DNA of 64,000 bases from Nemorincola caseinilytica (GCF_039540515.1 NZ_BAABFA010000024.1:310001-374000); one strand, 5' to 3'. Counted from the stretch's first letter, positions 18,119-27,420 are shown. The notes: generated by a model not told the origin, from the letters alone. Numbers and translations are program-made.

Positions 18119-20440
18119 TTATTGCTTGCTCAGTGTGCCGGTATAGGCATTGTTGCCGCCTACTATGCGGTAGAAGTACATGCCGGCAGGCAGCATAGTA
18201 GCATCTATCACATTGGTGCTACCACCGCGCAGCACCTGGGTCTGTACCAGCCTGCCATCGGCGCTGTAGAGCCTTATGGTGAGCTCATCGCTCTCCGAAC
18301 CCGACAGCGAAACATTCCACATTGTATTGGTAGGGTTGGGGTAGATCTTTACTGCATTGTGCTTCGCATCTATATCTTCCACGCTTGTAAGCGAGCTGTT
18401 GTAGAAGCCCGATCCGCCACCTTTCAGGTTGCTGGTCCTCATGTTGGCGAACATGGTGCTGCCCACAGTGCTCACGGCCCAGTTGGTGGTGCTAGCCGCA
18501 CTGCCCAGCGTATATACCGATACATTGGCCGCTGTAGTGAAGCGCACGCTGTCTATCGCAGGGTTGGGGTTCACCGGTGCGTTCACCCTGTACATCTTCA
18601 GGTTGGCCATAGATGTAGGGCCGGGTACGCTGCCGTCTACATCTGTAGTGTCCTGCGCGGTGAAGGGGAACATCACCGTTACAGGAGACGAAGGCGTAGC
18701 TGTAGCATTTATCTTCCAGTACCTGCGCATGGCTATCACCACGGGGGTAGCGCCTGTGATGCCTGTTGGCAGCATCATCGTATCTCCCTTGTTCGACCCG
18801 TACATGGGGCTAGTGCCTGTTTCTACGGTGAAGCCTGTAGAGTCCAGCCCGCCTATGAAGTTGCCATGTTTCTGTATGGCCAGTACCAGGGTGTCATCGC
18901 CATATGCGGCAGTGTTCTTGTCGAACCAGTAGTAGGTAGTGGTATCGGTGTTTGTTATGTTGGTACACTCCCTGTTAGCCACCAGTTTCTTGTTCGACCT
19001 TGAGAGGCCTGTAGTGGGTGTATATACTGCGCCGCAGGTGGGGAATGCCGTAGACGTGCTGCCCATGCGTGAGCGTATATAACGGCGTATAGTGTCGCCG
19101 GGCTGTGTGCCGAAGCCTTTGGTGAAGTTGATGCCTACCGATTGCAGGTGGCAGTAACTCATTATGGTACCACCGCCCGAAGGGTAGAGGGGCGATGTAT
19201 TGGGGCAGGAGCCCTCCTGTGTCTGGCATACGTCTATAGCCGTATTGCGCGCAGGTGGGTTCCATACGCAGGCATGTGTGTGTGGCGATCCTACCATGTG
19301 GCCCATTTCGTGCGCCATCACCATTACGTTCCAGCTATATGATGGGAATGTGGTAAGGCCCACATTGTCCAGGTTCGAGAAACCATAAGATCCGCTGGAA
19401 TCGGATGCGCTGTACGAACGGCATATGGCCCTCAGCCACGCTACACCACCCATAGTGCCATAGCGGGTAGATGCCAGCAGGGCCACATCGCAGCCATGCA
19501 TCACGTTCTTCGTCACCCATCCGAATTTGTAAAGGAAACGCCTTGATGTGGCGCTTGCTATGCTCATATATTCATCGCTGGCAGTATTCACCTGCAGGTA
19601 CTTCAGCGATATCAGTACGCCCTCATTGCGGTATATGGTGGCCTGGCTGTTGAAAAGTGAGGTCATATAGTTGGTAGCCGTCGTCACGTTCGATCCCTTC
19701 TTTACATACATATCATAGTCTACCACCTCGTATACCTGCACTGCGGTACAGTTGTTATACACATTGTTGTTGAAGAAAGTGGTCGTTTTCGATCCCAGAG
19801 GGTTGCTTTCCATTTCATCATGCAGTTGGTCTGTACTGCACACCGGGCCATCGCGCTTTATCTTCAGCAACTTGTCGTTATACAGTATGTAGTTCAGGTT
19901 ATTCTCATCGCGTCCTATCAGGCTGTTGGGCGCCAGTACGAAGTTGCCCACATCAGGTATAGAGAACAGGCCATATACCTCGCCATTGAAGAACGAGAAA
20001 GATGCCAGCGACCCCGGGTATCCCTTTACCACGCCGCTGTAGTACAGGCCGCGAGTATAGTTCACCAGTTGGTCCTTACCGTTCTCCCCGCGTGCATGTA
20101 CCTCGAAGCTGTTCGAAAAATAGTCGTACCTGCCCAGCTCTATCGTGTATGCGCCGCCGCCTACACCGGGTATGGTAAGGCTTATAGCAGTGGTCTTCTG
20201 CTGCATGAACATGCCCAGGTTGGCCAGGTCTATGCTCAGCGGTTGCACTTCCTCTACATATTTCAGCAGTTCCTTTTTGTCAAAGTTGTTGTCGGCCTGC
20301 CATATATTGCTCACCGGGGCGAACGTGTTGGTGGTCTTCATCCTTGCGATGAAAGATTCTATGGGGGTTATGGCCGAGGCTGTGAGGGTACACATGCCTG
20401 CTACAAGCAATGAGCATAGGTATTTTGCCGTCCTGTTCAT
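18119..20440 (-). CDS. T9SS-exported reprolysin-like (M12) zinc metalloprotease
   Basis: This is a 773-residue secreted protease. A signal peptide (MNRTAKYLCSLLVAGMCTLTASA) starts at 20440 and is chosen over a Met 18 codons earlier. A propeptide-like region follows. The catalytic zinc site MAHEMGHMVGSPHTHAC (HExxHxxGxxH) lies near residue 380, with a downstream Met-turn-like segment (TIMSYCHLQ). A Cys-rich stretch follows. The C-terminus (VKIYPNPTNTMWNVSL through GMYFYRIVGGN) is a T9SS type-A sorting domain, so the protein should cross the outer membrane by type IX secretion and be cell-surface or released. No relative of a T9SS core gene is adjacent. Confidence 0.9.
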   Translation of the reverse strand: MNRTAKYLCSLLVAGMCTLTASAITPIESFIARMKTTNTFAPVSNIWQADNNFDKKELLKYVEEVQPLSIDLANLGMFMQQKTTAISLTIPGVGGGAYTIELGRYDYFSNSFEVHARGENGKDQLVNYTRGLYYSGVVKGYPGSLASFSFFNGEVYGLFSIPDVGNFVLAPNSLIGRDENNLNYILYNDKLLKIKRDGPVCSTDQLHDEMESNPLGSKTTTFFNNNVYNNCTAVQVYEVVDYDMYVKKGSNVTTATNYMTSLFNSQATIYRNEGVLISLKYLQVNTASDEYMSIASATSRRFLYKFGWVTKNVMHGCDVALLASTRYGTMGGVAWLRAICRSYSASDSSGSYGFSNLDNVGLTTFPSYSWNVMVMAHEMGHMVGSPHTHACVWNPPARNTAIDVCQTQEGSCPNTSPLYPSGGGTIMSYCHLQSVGINFTKGFGTQPGDTIRRYIRSRMGSTSTAFPTCGAVYTPTTGLSRSNKKLVANRECTNITNTDTTTYYWFDKNTAAYGDDTLVLAIQKHGNFIGGLDSTGFTVETGTSPMYGSNKGDTMMLPTGITGATPVVIAMRRYWKINATATPSSPVTVMFPFTAQDTTDVDGSVPGPTSMANLKMYRVNAPVNPNPAIDSVRFTTAANVSVYTLGSAASTTNWAVSTVGSTMFANMRTSNLKGGGSGFYNSSLTSVEDIDAKHNAVKIYPNPTNTMWNVSLSGSESDELTIRLYSADGRLVQTQVLRGGSTNVIDATMLPAGMYFYRIVGGNNAYTGTLSKQ

Positions 20441-20643
20441 TTGTTTGATTATTAATGATTTACGTTGTTTTGCGTTATGCAATATATAGAACATTTCTCA
20501 CAGCCCGAAAAAATTAACAAAGTCTAATTTCATTTTAATGTATAAAGTGTGTATCTCTACCCCATGCTTTTGCTCCTTTATTGCTAATTGAAGTACCTTT
20601 AATGCCCTAATACATTAGCCATTTGAGCGCCGAAAAACAGGTC

Positions 20644-21570
20644 ATGTTCCACAACCGGCTTGCAAAAGTGTACAAGCACATCAGCAAGCTGGCCCGCAAG
20701 CAGGGTATAGCATGTTACCGCATTTACGACCACGATCTCCCCGAATTTCCCTTTGCCATAGACCGGTACGATGGGGTAGTACATGCTGCCGAATACAAGC
20801 GCCGCCACGGTATGGAAGATGAAGAGCATGATGCCTGGCTGCAGGAATGCCGCGCCACCATAGCCGCCGTGCTGGAGGTAGATATAGCCGCCATATATAT
20901 GAAGGTGCGCCAGCGAAAGGCCGGCCGCCAGGGGCAGTACGAGAAATTCGGCGAGGAAAAGGTAGAGCGCATAGTTCCCGAGAGCGGCCTTAATTTCATT
21001 ATCAATCTTACAGATTACCTCGATACCGGTCTCTTCCTCGATCACCGCATTACCCGTGGCATGGTGCGCGACCGCGGCAAAGATGCCCATGTGCTGAACC
21101 TTTTCTGTTATACAGGCTCCTTCAGTGTATATGCGGCCAGCGGTGGTGCGGCCACCGTTACCTCGGTAGATATGTCGAAGACGTACCTGAACTGGGCAAA
21201 GCGCAATATGCAGTACAACAAGCTGTATAAAGAGGACAAGCACGAATTCATACATGGTAATGTAATAGAGTGGCTCGATTATATGCCGCGCGATCATTAT
21301 GACATCATCGTCTGCGATCCGCCTACATTTTCCAACAGCAAGCGCATGGAAGATACCTTTGATGTGCAGCGCGATCATGTGATGCTGCTCAAAAAGCTGC
21401 TGAAGGGCTGTGCCGATGGCGGTGTCATTTACTTCAGCAACAACTACAGAGGCTTTGTGCTGGATAGAGATAGTATACCCGCCGTATCGGTAAAGGACAT
21501 CACGGGCGCTACCACGCCCTTCGATTTCCAGGGCAAGCTGAACCGAAAATGTTATCTCATAGAAAAATAA
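20644..21570 (+). CDS. RlmK-like SAM-dependent 23S rRNA methyltransferase
   Basis: This is a 308-residue class I methyltransferase. The N-terminal part (NRLAKVYKHISKLARKQGI, YRIYDHDLPEFPFAIDRY) and the catalytic motif CDPPTFSNSKRMEDTFDVQ are those of RlmK, the C-terminal half of E. coli RlmKL (YcbY) that makes m7G2069. SAM motif I is VLNLFCYTGSFSVYAASGG. Here it stands without the RlmL (m2G2445) half, so it is a free-standing relative. A TTG at 20623 would add seven residues; the ATG at 20644 fits the family start better. The exact target base is inferred from the family. Confidence 0.85.
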   Translation: MFHNRLAKVYKHISKLARKQGIACYRIYDHDLPEFPFAIDRYDGVVHAAEYKRRHGMEDEEHDAWLQECRATIAAVLEVDIAAIYMKVRQRKAGRQGQYEKFGEEKVERIVPESGLNFIINLTDYLDTGLFLDHRITRGMVRDRGKDAHVLNLFCYTGSFSVYAASGGAATVTSVDMSKTYLNWAKRNMQYNKLYKEDKHEFIHGNVIEWLDYMPRDHYDIIVCDPPTFSNSKRMEDTFDVQRDHVMLLKKLLKGCADGGVIYFSNNYRGFVLDRDSIPAVSVKDITGATTPFDFQGKLNRKCYLIEK

Positions 21571-21615
21571 AGTGCTCCAAGCCGCTGATAACTATCATCT
21601 TACGCCCTTATCTGT

Positions 21616-21623
21616 TATTTTTG
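21616..21623 (+). promoter_or_regulatory. -7 promoter box (TATTTTTG) of the cytochrome c lipoprotein
   Basis: This box matches TAnnTTTG and lies 19 nt before the ATG at 21643. Confidence 0.55.
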
Positions 21624-21642
21624 GCGCCAACATACACACTCT

Positions 21643-21990
21643 ATGAGAAAATTGTCCATCATCATAGCCGCCATGGCATTAGCAGGTTGTTTCGCCTCTT
21701 CCAAAGCCCCCAAGCCCTCGCAGAGGGACCTGGCAAGGGTAGAGGGTAAATTCTCTGGCTACACCCTGGCCCAGCTCAATGAGGGCCGCGAACTGTATAA
21801 GCAACATTGCGGCAACTGTCATGGCCTGAAGAGCCCTTCATCGGAAAGTGAGGCAGAATGGAAGGAAATAGTGCCCGATATGGCCAAGCGTGCCAACAAG
21901 AACGGGGTGGTCATCAATGCGCCCAGCGAAAAGCTGATACTTAAGTACCTCATTACCATGAGTGGCTCTGTACCCGCTTCCAGGCATTAA
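21643..21990 (+). CDS. small c-type cytochrome lipoprotein
   Basis: This is a 115-residue exported protein with a lipobox (MALAGC, Cys near residue 15) and a single heme c attachment site CGNCH near residues 56-60. A Met that may serve as the distal ligand lies late (DMAKRAN or ITMSGSV). It is about the size of a one-heme class I cytochrome domain. It probably moves electrons in the periplasm or at the outer membrane; the partner is unknown. It converges with pyrB across a palindromic repeat. Confidence 0.85.
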   Translation: MRKLSIIIAAMALAGCFASSKAPKPSQRDLARVEGKFSGYTLAQLNEGRELYKQHCGNCHGLKSPSSESEAEWKEIVPDMAKRANKNGVVINAPSEKLILKYLITMSGSVPASRH

Positions 21991-21998
21991 AAAGGGAA

Positions 21999-22017
21999 CC
22001 TGCCTGCGGCAGGCAGG
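21999..22017. repeat. palindromic repeat CCTGCCTGC/GGCAGGCAGG between convergent genes
   Basis: This 19-bp near-perfect palindrome is one base shorter than the 20-bp palindrome at 15148-15167. It lies between the stops of the cytochrome gene (21990) and pyrB (22030) and may also help termination. Confidence 0.6.
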
Positions 22018-22029
22018 GGCCGTGAGGGT

Positions 22030-22959
22030 CTATTCTATTTCTCGCTTGCCCGATAGCAGGTATATCACTGCCATGCGTATGGCCACACCGTTCTCTACCT
22101 GGTCCAGTATGATGGACCTGTTGGGGTCGTCGGCCACGTCCGAGTTCAGTTCTACGCCCCTGTTTATAGGCCCGGGATGCATTATCACTATATCCCTGCC
22201 CAGGCTGTCCAGCATATCGCGGTTCACACCATAGTATAGCGCATATTCGCGCAGGGTAGAGAAGAGCGGCTTGTGCTGGCGCTCCAGCTGTATGCGCAGC
22301 ACATTGGCCACGTCGCAGTTCTCCAGCGCCTTTTTCAGGTCATACTCCACCTTTACCCCGAGAGTGGCTATATGCTTCGGTATCAGTGTGGGCGGCCCGG
22401 CCACGGTCACCCTGGCGCCCAGCTTGTTCAGGCAGTATATATTGCTCAGCGCCACGCGCGAGTGCATTATGTCGCCTATTATGGTTATGTTCTTGCCGCG
22501 CAGGTCGCCTATGCGTTCGCGCATAGAGTAGGCATCCAGCAATGCCTGTGTGGGGTGCTCGTTGGTACCGTCCCCGGCATTCACTATGCTGGCATTTATG
22601 TGGTTGGCCAGGAACCACGGCGCCCCGCTTGCCGAGTGCCGCATCACCACCATATCCACCTTCATAGACAGGATGTTCTTTACCGTATCTATCAGCGTCT
22701 CTCCCTTCGATACCGAAGAGCCCGATGCCGAGAAGTTCACCACATCGGCCCCCAGGCGTTTCTCTGCCAGCTCAAAAGACAGGCGGGTGCGGGTAGAGTT
22801 CTCGAAGAATATATTGGCCACCGTAGTGTCCCGTAGCGAGGGCACTTTCTTTATGGGGCGTTGCAATACCTGTTTGAAGTTATCGGCCGTTTTGAATATC
22901 AGCCCGATATCCTCAGTTGTCAGATCCCTTATTCCCAGCAGATGTTTTACCGATAACAT
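22030..22959 (-). CDS. pyrB: aspartate carbamoyltransferase catalytic subunit
   Basis: This 309-residue enzyme joins carbamoyl phosphate and aspartate in pyrimidine synthesis. The carbamoyl-phosphate loop FFENSTRTRLSFELAEKRL (about residues 50-68) is diagnostic. The VNFSASGSSVSKGETL loop, the HPTQALLDAYS segment and the late HPGPINRGVEL complete the family pattern. No pyrI regulatory-subunit gene is adjacent, as in the unregulated B. subtilis type. It follows pyrR on the same strand after 45 nt, so the two probably form an operon. Confidence 0.96.
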   Translation of the reverse strand: MLSVKHLLGIRDLTTEDIGLIFKTADNFKQVLQRPIKKVPSLRDTTVANIFFENSTRTRLSFELAEKRLGADVVNFSASGSSVSKGETLIDTVKNILSMKVDMVVMRHSASGAPWFLANHINASIVNAGDGTNEHPTQALLDAYSMRERIGDLRGKNITIIGDIMHSRVALSNIYCLNKLGARVTVAGPPTLIPKHIATLGVKVEYDLKKALENCDVANVLRIQLERQHKPLFSTLREYALYYGVNRDMLDSLGRDIVIMHPGPINRGVELNSDVADDPNRSIILDQVENGVAIRMAVIYLLSGKREIE

Positions 22960-23004
22960 TCTTTATAGATTCAATGCCTTTAAAAAATTCAAAAAAAATG
23001 CCCC

Positions 23005-23547
23005 CTATGCGGAAGGCTTGTCTATCAGCGCTACTTCGTCTTTCCCGTCCTTTTCCTGCCAGTATACTTTTACCTTCTGTGTGAGTATGGTATCTACGGT
23101 ATAGCCTACATAGTCGGGCTGTATGGGCAGCTCGCGGCTGAAGCGCCTGTCTACCAGCACCAGCAGCTCTACCTTGGCAGGCCGCCCGAAGTCTATGAGC
23201 GCATCCATTGCCGACCGTATGGTACGGCCCGTATACAGTACATCGTCTATGAGCAGCACATTGCGGCCGCTTATGCCAAAGGGCATATCTGTCTGCGAGG
23301 GCACCTGTATATCGGCCGATGTATGCACATCGTCGCGGTAAAAGGTGATATCCAGCTTGCCGTGGTCTATGTTCTTCTTGCGGGTTATCTTTTTCAGTAT
23401 GCGCACTATGCGCTCCGACAGTTGAATGCCGCGTGGCTGTATGCCTATTATGGCCAGCGAAGCGAGGTCGGTATGGTTCTCTACCAGCTGGTGTGCCAGC
23501 CGTTGCAGTGTCAGCTCCAGTTGTGTCTCGTTGAGCAGGGTCTTCAA
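23005..23547 (-). CDS. pyrR: PyrR regulator / uracil phosphoribosyltransferase
   Basis: This is a 180-residue type I phosphoribosyltransferase. The PRPP loop VLLIDDVLYTGRTIRSAMDAL is clear, and the N-terminal ESLRTLxxQL-like helix and GIQPRG segment fit PyrR. In Gram-positives PyrR binds pyr mRNA and attenuates transcription. Here the upstream leader is short (about 10-15 nt from the predicted start) and I see no antiterminator fold, so the protein may act only as uracil phosphoribosyltransferase or bind the pyrR-pyrB gap. It is transcribed ahead of pyrB. Confidence 0.93.
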   Translation of the reverse strand: MKTLLNETQLELTLQRLAHQLVENHTDLASLAIIGIQPRGIQLSERIVRILKKITRKKNIDHGKLDITFYRDDVHTSADIQVPSQTDMPFGISGRNVLLIDDVLYTGRTIRSAMDALIDFGRPAKVELLVLVDRRFSRELPIQPDYVGYTVDTILTQKVKVYWQEKDGKDEVALIDKPSA

Positions 23548-23566
23548 AGGCAGTGCTATTTGCCGC

Positions 23567-23574
23567 CAAAATTA
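23567..23574 (-). promoter_or_regulatory. -7 promoter box (TAATTTTG) of pyrR-pyrB
   Basis: On the minus strand this reads TAATTTTG, followed 19 nt later by the pyrR ATG. Confidence 0.55.
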
Positions 23575-23649
23575 ATCATACCCGCCCTATTTTACGAATT
23601 AGTAAGGGAAAAATGTTTTGCAGGTCATTTCCCGCATTATACAGATCGG

Positions 23650-23657
23650 TAATTTTG
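23650..23657 (+). promoter_or_regulatory. -7 promoter box (TAATTTTG) of the NTF2-like gene
   Basis: This matches TAnnTTTG, 50 nt ahead of the ATG at 23708. A TTTG at 23617-23620 is somewhat far (29 nt) for a -33 element. Confidence 0.4.
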
Positions 23658-23707
23658 CCACTCACTACACATGGCGCTCATCCGCGCCGCTTCATCGGCT
23701 ATAAAAA

Positions 23708-24136
23708 ATGCAAAGTATCAATACCTTCTTCGAGAACTATGCGCGGGCATTAGAGCAGTACAATACCAAAGGGCTCTCATACATGTATCATATTCCCTGC
23801 ACCATGCTGTCGGATGATGCTACGTCTCTTTTCAACGATGCAGGCAAGCTGGAAGGCTTCTTCAACCAGGGGGCTACGTTCTACCGCCAGTTCGGTATAG
23901 CCCATGTGCGCCACGATGTGTGGATGAAGCGCGAAGTGACCTCAAAGATAGTGAACGTGAAGGTGCTCTGGCATTACCTCGATACCACGCAGAACCTCAT
24001 ATATAGCTGCGATTACCACTATACCCTCAAGCTCGATAAGAACGACCAGTGGCGCATCATCCTCTCTATATCCGTTAACGAGAAGGAACGTATGGAAGAG
24101 TGGCAGGCGCAGCAAAGAGCCGCTGCCCTGCGATAA
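23708..24136 (+). CDS. NTF2-like (SnoaL/DUF4440-type) protein
   Basis: This is a 142-residue cytoplasmic protein with no signal peptide. The pattern of an N-terminal helix (INTFFENYARALEQYNTKGL), a loop (HIPCTMLSDDA), a second helix (KLEGFFNQGATFYRQFGI) and then long antiparallel strands (VTSKIVNVKVLWHYLD, YSCDYHYTLKLDKNDQWRI) is that of the NTF2-like cone fold. Such proteins may be small-molecule isomerases or ligand binders; no catalytic residues stand out. It is flanked by pyrR (divergent) and the CHAD gene (62 nt downstream). Confidence 0.6.
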   Translation: MQSINTFFENYARALEQYNTKGLSYMYHIPCTMLSDDATSLFNDAGKLEGFFNQGATFYRQFGIAHVRHDVWMKREVTSKIVNVKVLWHYLDTTQNLIYSCDYHYTLKLDKNDQWRIILSISVNEKERMEEWQAQQRAAALR

Positions 24137-24186
24137 GGGTATTGTTATCTTTTTGTCCGCCGTCCTTTTATCCCCTATGCATTTTC

Positions 24187-24194
24187 TAAATTTG
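24187..24194 (+). promoter_or_regulatory. -7 promoter box (TAAATTTG) of the CHAD gene
   Basis: TAAATTTG ends only 4 nt before the GTG start at 24199, so the mRNA is predicted to be leaderless or nearly so. Confidence 0.55.
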
Positions 24195-24198
24195 TATA

Positions 24199-25002
24199 GT
24201 GAGAAGGAAAGAGATAAAGGCCATCATCAGGAAGAAGGTAAAAGAGATAGCCGCCCTTGCCGAAGATGTGGATAAGGATCTGGGCATGGAGGCTATTCAT
24301 GCTTTCAGGGTGGCTGTCAAGTCGCTCAGGTCTTTCCTGCGCCTGCAGCAGATGCATAGCGGCAGCCGCAAGATACGCATAGCGCCCCGCTACAAGCGCC
24401 TCTACGATATAGCGGGCGCCATACGCGAGGCTCAGTTGGAGATAGCTCATTGGGAAAAAGAAGACACTTACCTGCCTACCTACATAGCCTACCTGCATCA
24501 CACCATAGCACAGAACAAAAAGGAGTGGAGGAGGTACTATACAAAAAAGCTGTTCACCCGCCTGCGCAAGGATCTGGATGATATAAAGTACTGCCCAATG
24601 GATACCGGTGTTCCGCAGGCATTTTTCGCAAAGCGGCTGGCCGAAGCATATGAGCTGGTCAGCATTCCTGCACCACATGCCGAGCAGCTTCATACCGCGC
24701 GAAAGAGAATAAAGGATGTGCTATACGTTGCCAAGACCATAGCCAAAGAATGGCCTGCTGCTCACGAGCATATCGGCGATGTGCCTTTGAAAGAATTAGA
24801 TAAACTTGCTGACCTCGTTGGCGTATTGAACGACGAACGCATGAGGCTGGAACATTTGGAGGTCTTCGTTCCGCACCCCGATCAGCAGGCCGAAACAGAT
24901 ACGATACAGTTATTGAAAGCCAAAGAGCACAAGCTGCTCACCACAAAGAAGACAAAGGCCGTAAGAACACTTAGAAGTTCACTAAAAACACTACACCCCT
25001 GA
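24199..25002 (+). CDS. CHAD-domain protein (GTG start)
   Basis: This 267-residue protein is made of one helical CHAD domain, a positively charged bundle known to bind inorganic polyphosphate in several bacteria. The signature HAFRVAVKSLRSFLRL lies near residues 33-48, and a second internal half-repeat carries LHTARKRIKDVLYVAKTI and LGVLNDERMRLEHL. Conserved His and many Lys/Arg are present. The GTG at 24199 is supported by the adjacent -7 box and by the family N-terminus. No polyphosphate kinase or CYTH-domain gene is adjacent. Confidence 0.85.
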   Translation: MRRKEIKAIIRKKVKEIAALAEDVDKDLGMEAIHAFRVAVKSLRSFLRLQQMHSGSRKIRIAPRYKRLYDIAGAIREAQLEIAHWEKEDTYLPTYIAYLHHTIAQNKKEWRRYYTKKLFTRLRKDLDDIKYCPMDTGVPQAFFAKRLAEAYELVSIPAPHAEQLHTARKRIKDVLYVAKTIAKEWPAAHEHIGDVPLKELDKLADLVGVLNDERMRLEHLEVFVPHPDQQAETDTIQLLKAKEHKLLTTKKTKAVRTLRSSLKTLHP

Positions 25003-25146
25003 CAAAGACCAAATTTCAAAAAACAAAGACCAAATTCCAAAGACCAAATTTCAGATCCCCATGCCCCAATTCCTAATTCCTAATTTCTAATTCCCAATTC
25101 CCAATTCTCAATTCCCAATTTCTAATTCCTAATTCCTAATTCCCCA
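25003..25146. repeat. mosaic low-complexity intergenic element, copy 2 (inverted)
   Basis: The gap between the convergent CHAD and T9SS type-B genes is entirely made of CAAATTTC/CCAAATTCC words, then a GATCCCC block, then a long run of AATTCCTAATTCCC words. Read on the minus strand this has the same block order as the copies at 13419 and 45762. Confidence 0.75.
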
Positions 25147-27420
25147 TCACCTCACCAGCGTCACATCGCCCCTTAGTACCTGCTCTTTACCCGTTGCCAC
25201 CTTGTAAGATACCAGGTACATATACATGCCTATATCCATGGTACGGCCATTGAAGGTGCCATCCCATTTCTGGGTCATATCCTGCGTCAGGAACACCTTA
25301 TTGGCCCAGCGGTCATACACCGCGAACTGGTACTGTACTATGTTGCAGCCCTTCGCTATTATAGGCGCGAACACATCATTGGTCCCATCACCGTTCGGGG
25401 TAAAGGCATTGGGCACGGTCATACCACAGCCGCACAGCTCTCCGGCTATATACACCGTATCGCTGGTTATGCATCCCGGCGCCGTCATCTGCATCCAGTA
25501 TTTACCCGTCTCTTGCACATATATCTTGTCAGTGGTCTCGCGGGTACTCCAATACACGGTGGCATCGGGTGGCAGCGCTATCTCCAGTCCCAGCCCTACG
25601 AACATATCATTGCAAATGATAGTATCGCGCAGGGGAGCAGGCAGGGGCACTATGTTCACATTCACTATTGTGCTATTCACGCAGCCCTTCAGGGTGGTGG
25701 TCACCGTATAGGTGCCAGATGCCGTTCTTGTTGCACCCTTTATGGTATGGTACTGCTCTCCCGACGTAAAGCCTCCCGGTCCCGCCCATTCAAAGGTGCG
25801 CAGCACATCGGTAGGGCCTGAGGCCAGCAGCACATCCTCGCCCTCGCATACCGGGCCGCCTACCATAGCTATAAGGGTGGGTATGGGGTTCACTTCCACA
25901 GGTACATACACCGTATCGTAGCAGCTGCCCATAGCCGCTACTACGCGGTAGGTCCCTGCCAGGTCGGGGTTGATGCCATATATGAGCGATGTATCGTGCT
26001 CTGATGAGAAGCCGCCGGGACCTGCCCATGTATACACTGAGGTATCCATTACCGCACCCGGGTAGCCCGCCATCAGGAAGAGGGTATCTCCTGTGCATAG
26101 CGGCGAGTTGCTTGTGGCTGTTATGTCCGGCGATGGCAGTACCGTTACCCACCTTGTGGCGGTATTGTCGCAGCCATCCAGCGATACTACCACCGAGTAC
26201 TGGCCCGAGTGTACCAGCTTTGCCGGCGATATCAGCGGGCTTTGCGATGTACCGGTAAAACTCTCGGGCCCGCTCCACGAATAGGTCTGCCCCGCAAATA
26301 TGGGCGATACCGATAGCGACAGGTCGCGCCCCTCGCACACGGGGTCGTTCACCGATATCATAGGGTTCAGTGGCAGGGTCGTCACTACGAACAGCTCCAC
26401 CGTATCCTTGCAGCCATAGAGGTCGGTATACAGGGTATAGGTGCCCATTTGCAGGCTGGATATAAAGTAGAGATCGGGGTTCTGCAGCGTGCTGGCAAAA
26501 CCCGCCGATCCTTCCCAATTATACGTTATCCCCGGCACATAGGGGCTGGAGCGGAAGGATAGCGTATCGCCCTCGCACACAGGCGAGTTGCTTGTGGCCG
26601 TTACTACCGGCGCATCGAACACCGCTACTTCTATCGTATCGGTATACGTCATCAGGCCCACAGTATGCACCACCGTATACGTCCCCGATACCGTAGGCGC
26701 AGGCGCGGGTATGGTAGGGTTCTGCAGGGTACTGGTAAAGCCTCCCGGGCCCGTCCATACATAGGTGCCTATATTGGTACTGTTGGCATACAGGTTCAGT
26801 ACAGGCCCGTCGCACAGGGGGGCATTCGAGGCTGCTATCACCTCGCAGGGGGGCATAGGCAGCGTATCTATGCTCACATGGTACGATACACCATTGGCGT
26901 TGCCATTACTACCCACCGAAAAAGAGGTGATGCCCGAGCACATCTTTATATGCAGTACACCGCCATTGTAGTGGCTCAGCGATATGGCACCTGCCTCGGG
27001 CCCATACAGGCGCCCCGATGTGAGGTAGCATGTATCGGCGCCCGCACTGCCGCAATGGTCGTATGATAGTACATCTGCAGGTGTTATCACATACTGTACG
27101 CCATTTATGAATACCTCCAGGTACTCGCTGGTACCAAATGGGCCTGCGTTCAGGTTGCTGGCCTGCACCCATATGCCATATATGGGGCTGCTAAGGGCAA
27201 ATTCATACTTGCCCGCGCCCGACAGGCCTGCATGGTATTGCAGGGGCGATCCCAGGCATGTGTCATTGGCTGTAGTGATGCTGCCCGAGGAGGTCACGGT
27301 CACGGTTTGTGTGCCATAGGCCACCGGCCCTGAAAAGTGACTTACCTGCACCATTTGTGCAAAGGCCGGTATGGACAGGAGAAGGAACGTAAGGGTCGCC
27401 ACGAAAGACCGTCTGATCAT
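25147..27420 (-). CDS. large secreted Ig/PKD-like repeat protein with T9SS type-B sorting domain
   Basis: This is a 757-residue surface protein. The signal peptide MIRRSFVATLTFLLLSIPAFA is chosen as start at 27420; a longer reading has no signal sequence at its N-terminus. A beta-rich N-terminal domain (about 20-220) is followed by six to seven copies of an about 85-residue repeat marked by NSPVCEGDTL and YxWxGPxGFxS, which are gliding-adhesin or Ig/PKD-like modules. The C-terminus (PNAFTPNGDGTNDVFAPI, FAVYDRWANKVF, WDGTFNGRTMDIGMYMYLV) is the 'gliding motility-associated C-terminal' type-B T9SS signal. It is probably a surface adhesin; its ligand is unknown. Confidence 0.88.
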   Translation of the reverse strand: MIRRSFVATLTFLLLSIPAFAQMVQVSHFSGPVAYGTQTVTVTSSGSITTANDTCLGSPLQYHAGLSGAGKYEFALSSPIYGIWVQASNLNAGPFGTSEYLEVFINGVQYVITPADVLSYDHCGSAGADTCYLTSGRLYGPEAGAISLSHYNGGVLHIKMCSGITSFSVGSNGNANGVSYHVSIDTLPMPPCEVIAASNAPLCDGPVLNLYANSTNIGTYVWTGPGGFTSTLQNPTIPAPAPTVSGTYTVVHTVGLMTYTDTIEVAVFDAPVVTATSNSPVCEGDTLSFRSSPYVPGITYNWEGSAGFASTLQNPDLYFISSLQMGTYTLYTDLYGCKDTVELFVVTTLPLNPMISVNDPVCEGRDLSLSVSPIFAGQTYSWSGPESFTGTSQSPLISPAKLVHSGQYSVVVSLDGCDNTATRWVTVLPSPDITATSNSPLCTGDTLFLMAGYPGAVMDTSVYTWAGPGGFSSEHDTSLIYGINPDLAGTYRVVAAMGSCYDTVYVPVEVNPIPTLIAMVGGPVCEGEDVLLASGPTDVLRTFEWAGPGGFTSGEQYHTIKGATRTASGTYTVTTTLKGCVNSTIVNVNIVPLPAPLRDTIICNDMFVGLGLEIALPPDATVYWSTRETTDKIYVQETGKYWMQMTAPGCITSDTVYIAGELCGCGMTVPNAFTPNGDGTNDVFAPIIAKGCNIVQYQFAVYDRWANKVFLTQDMTQKWDGTFNGRTMDIGMYMYLVSYKVATGKEQVLRGDVTLVR

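Noticed and set aside
23548..23649. RNA attenuator for pyrR-pyrB
   Set aside because: The leader from the predicted start site to the pyrR ATG is only about 10-15 nt, and no competing hairpins or PyrR-binding loop were seen.
18119..27420. T9SS protease and repeat protein as part of a new secretion locus
   Set aside because: Sorting domains alone are common in Bacteroidota. No PorK/L/M/N, SprA or related machinery gene is in the window.
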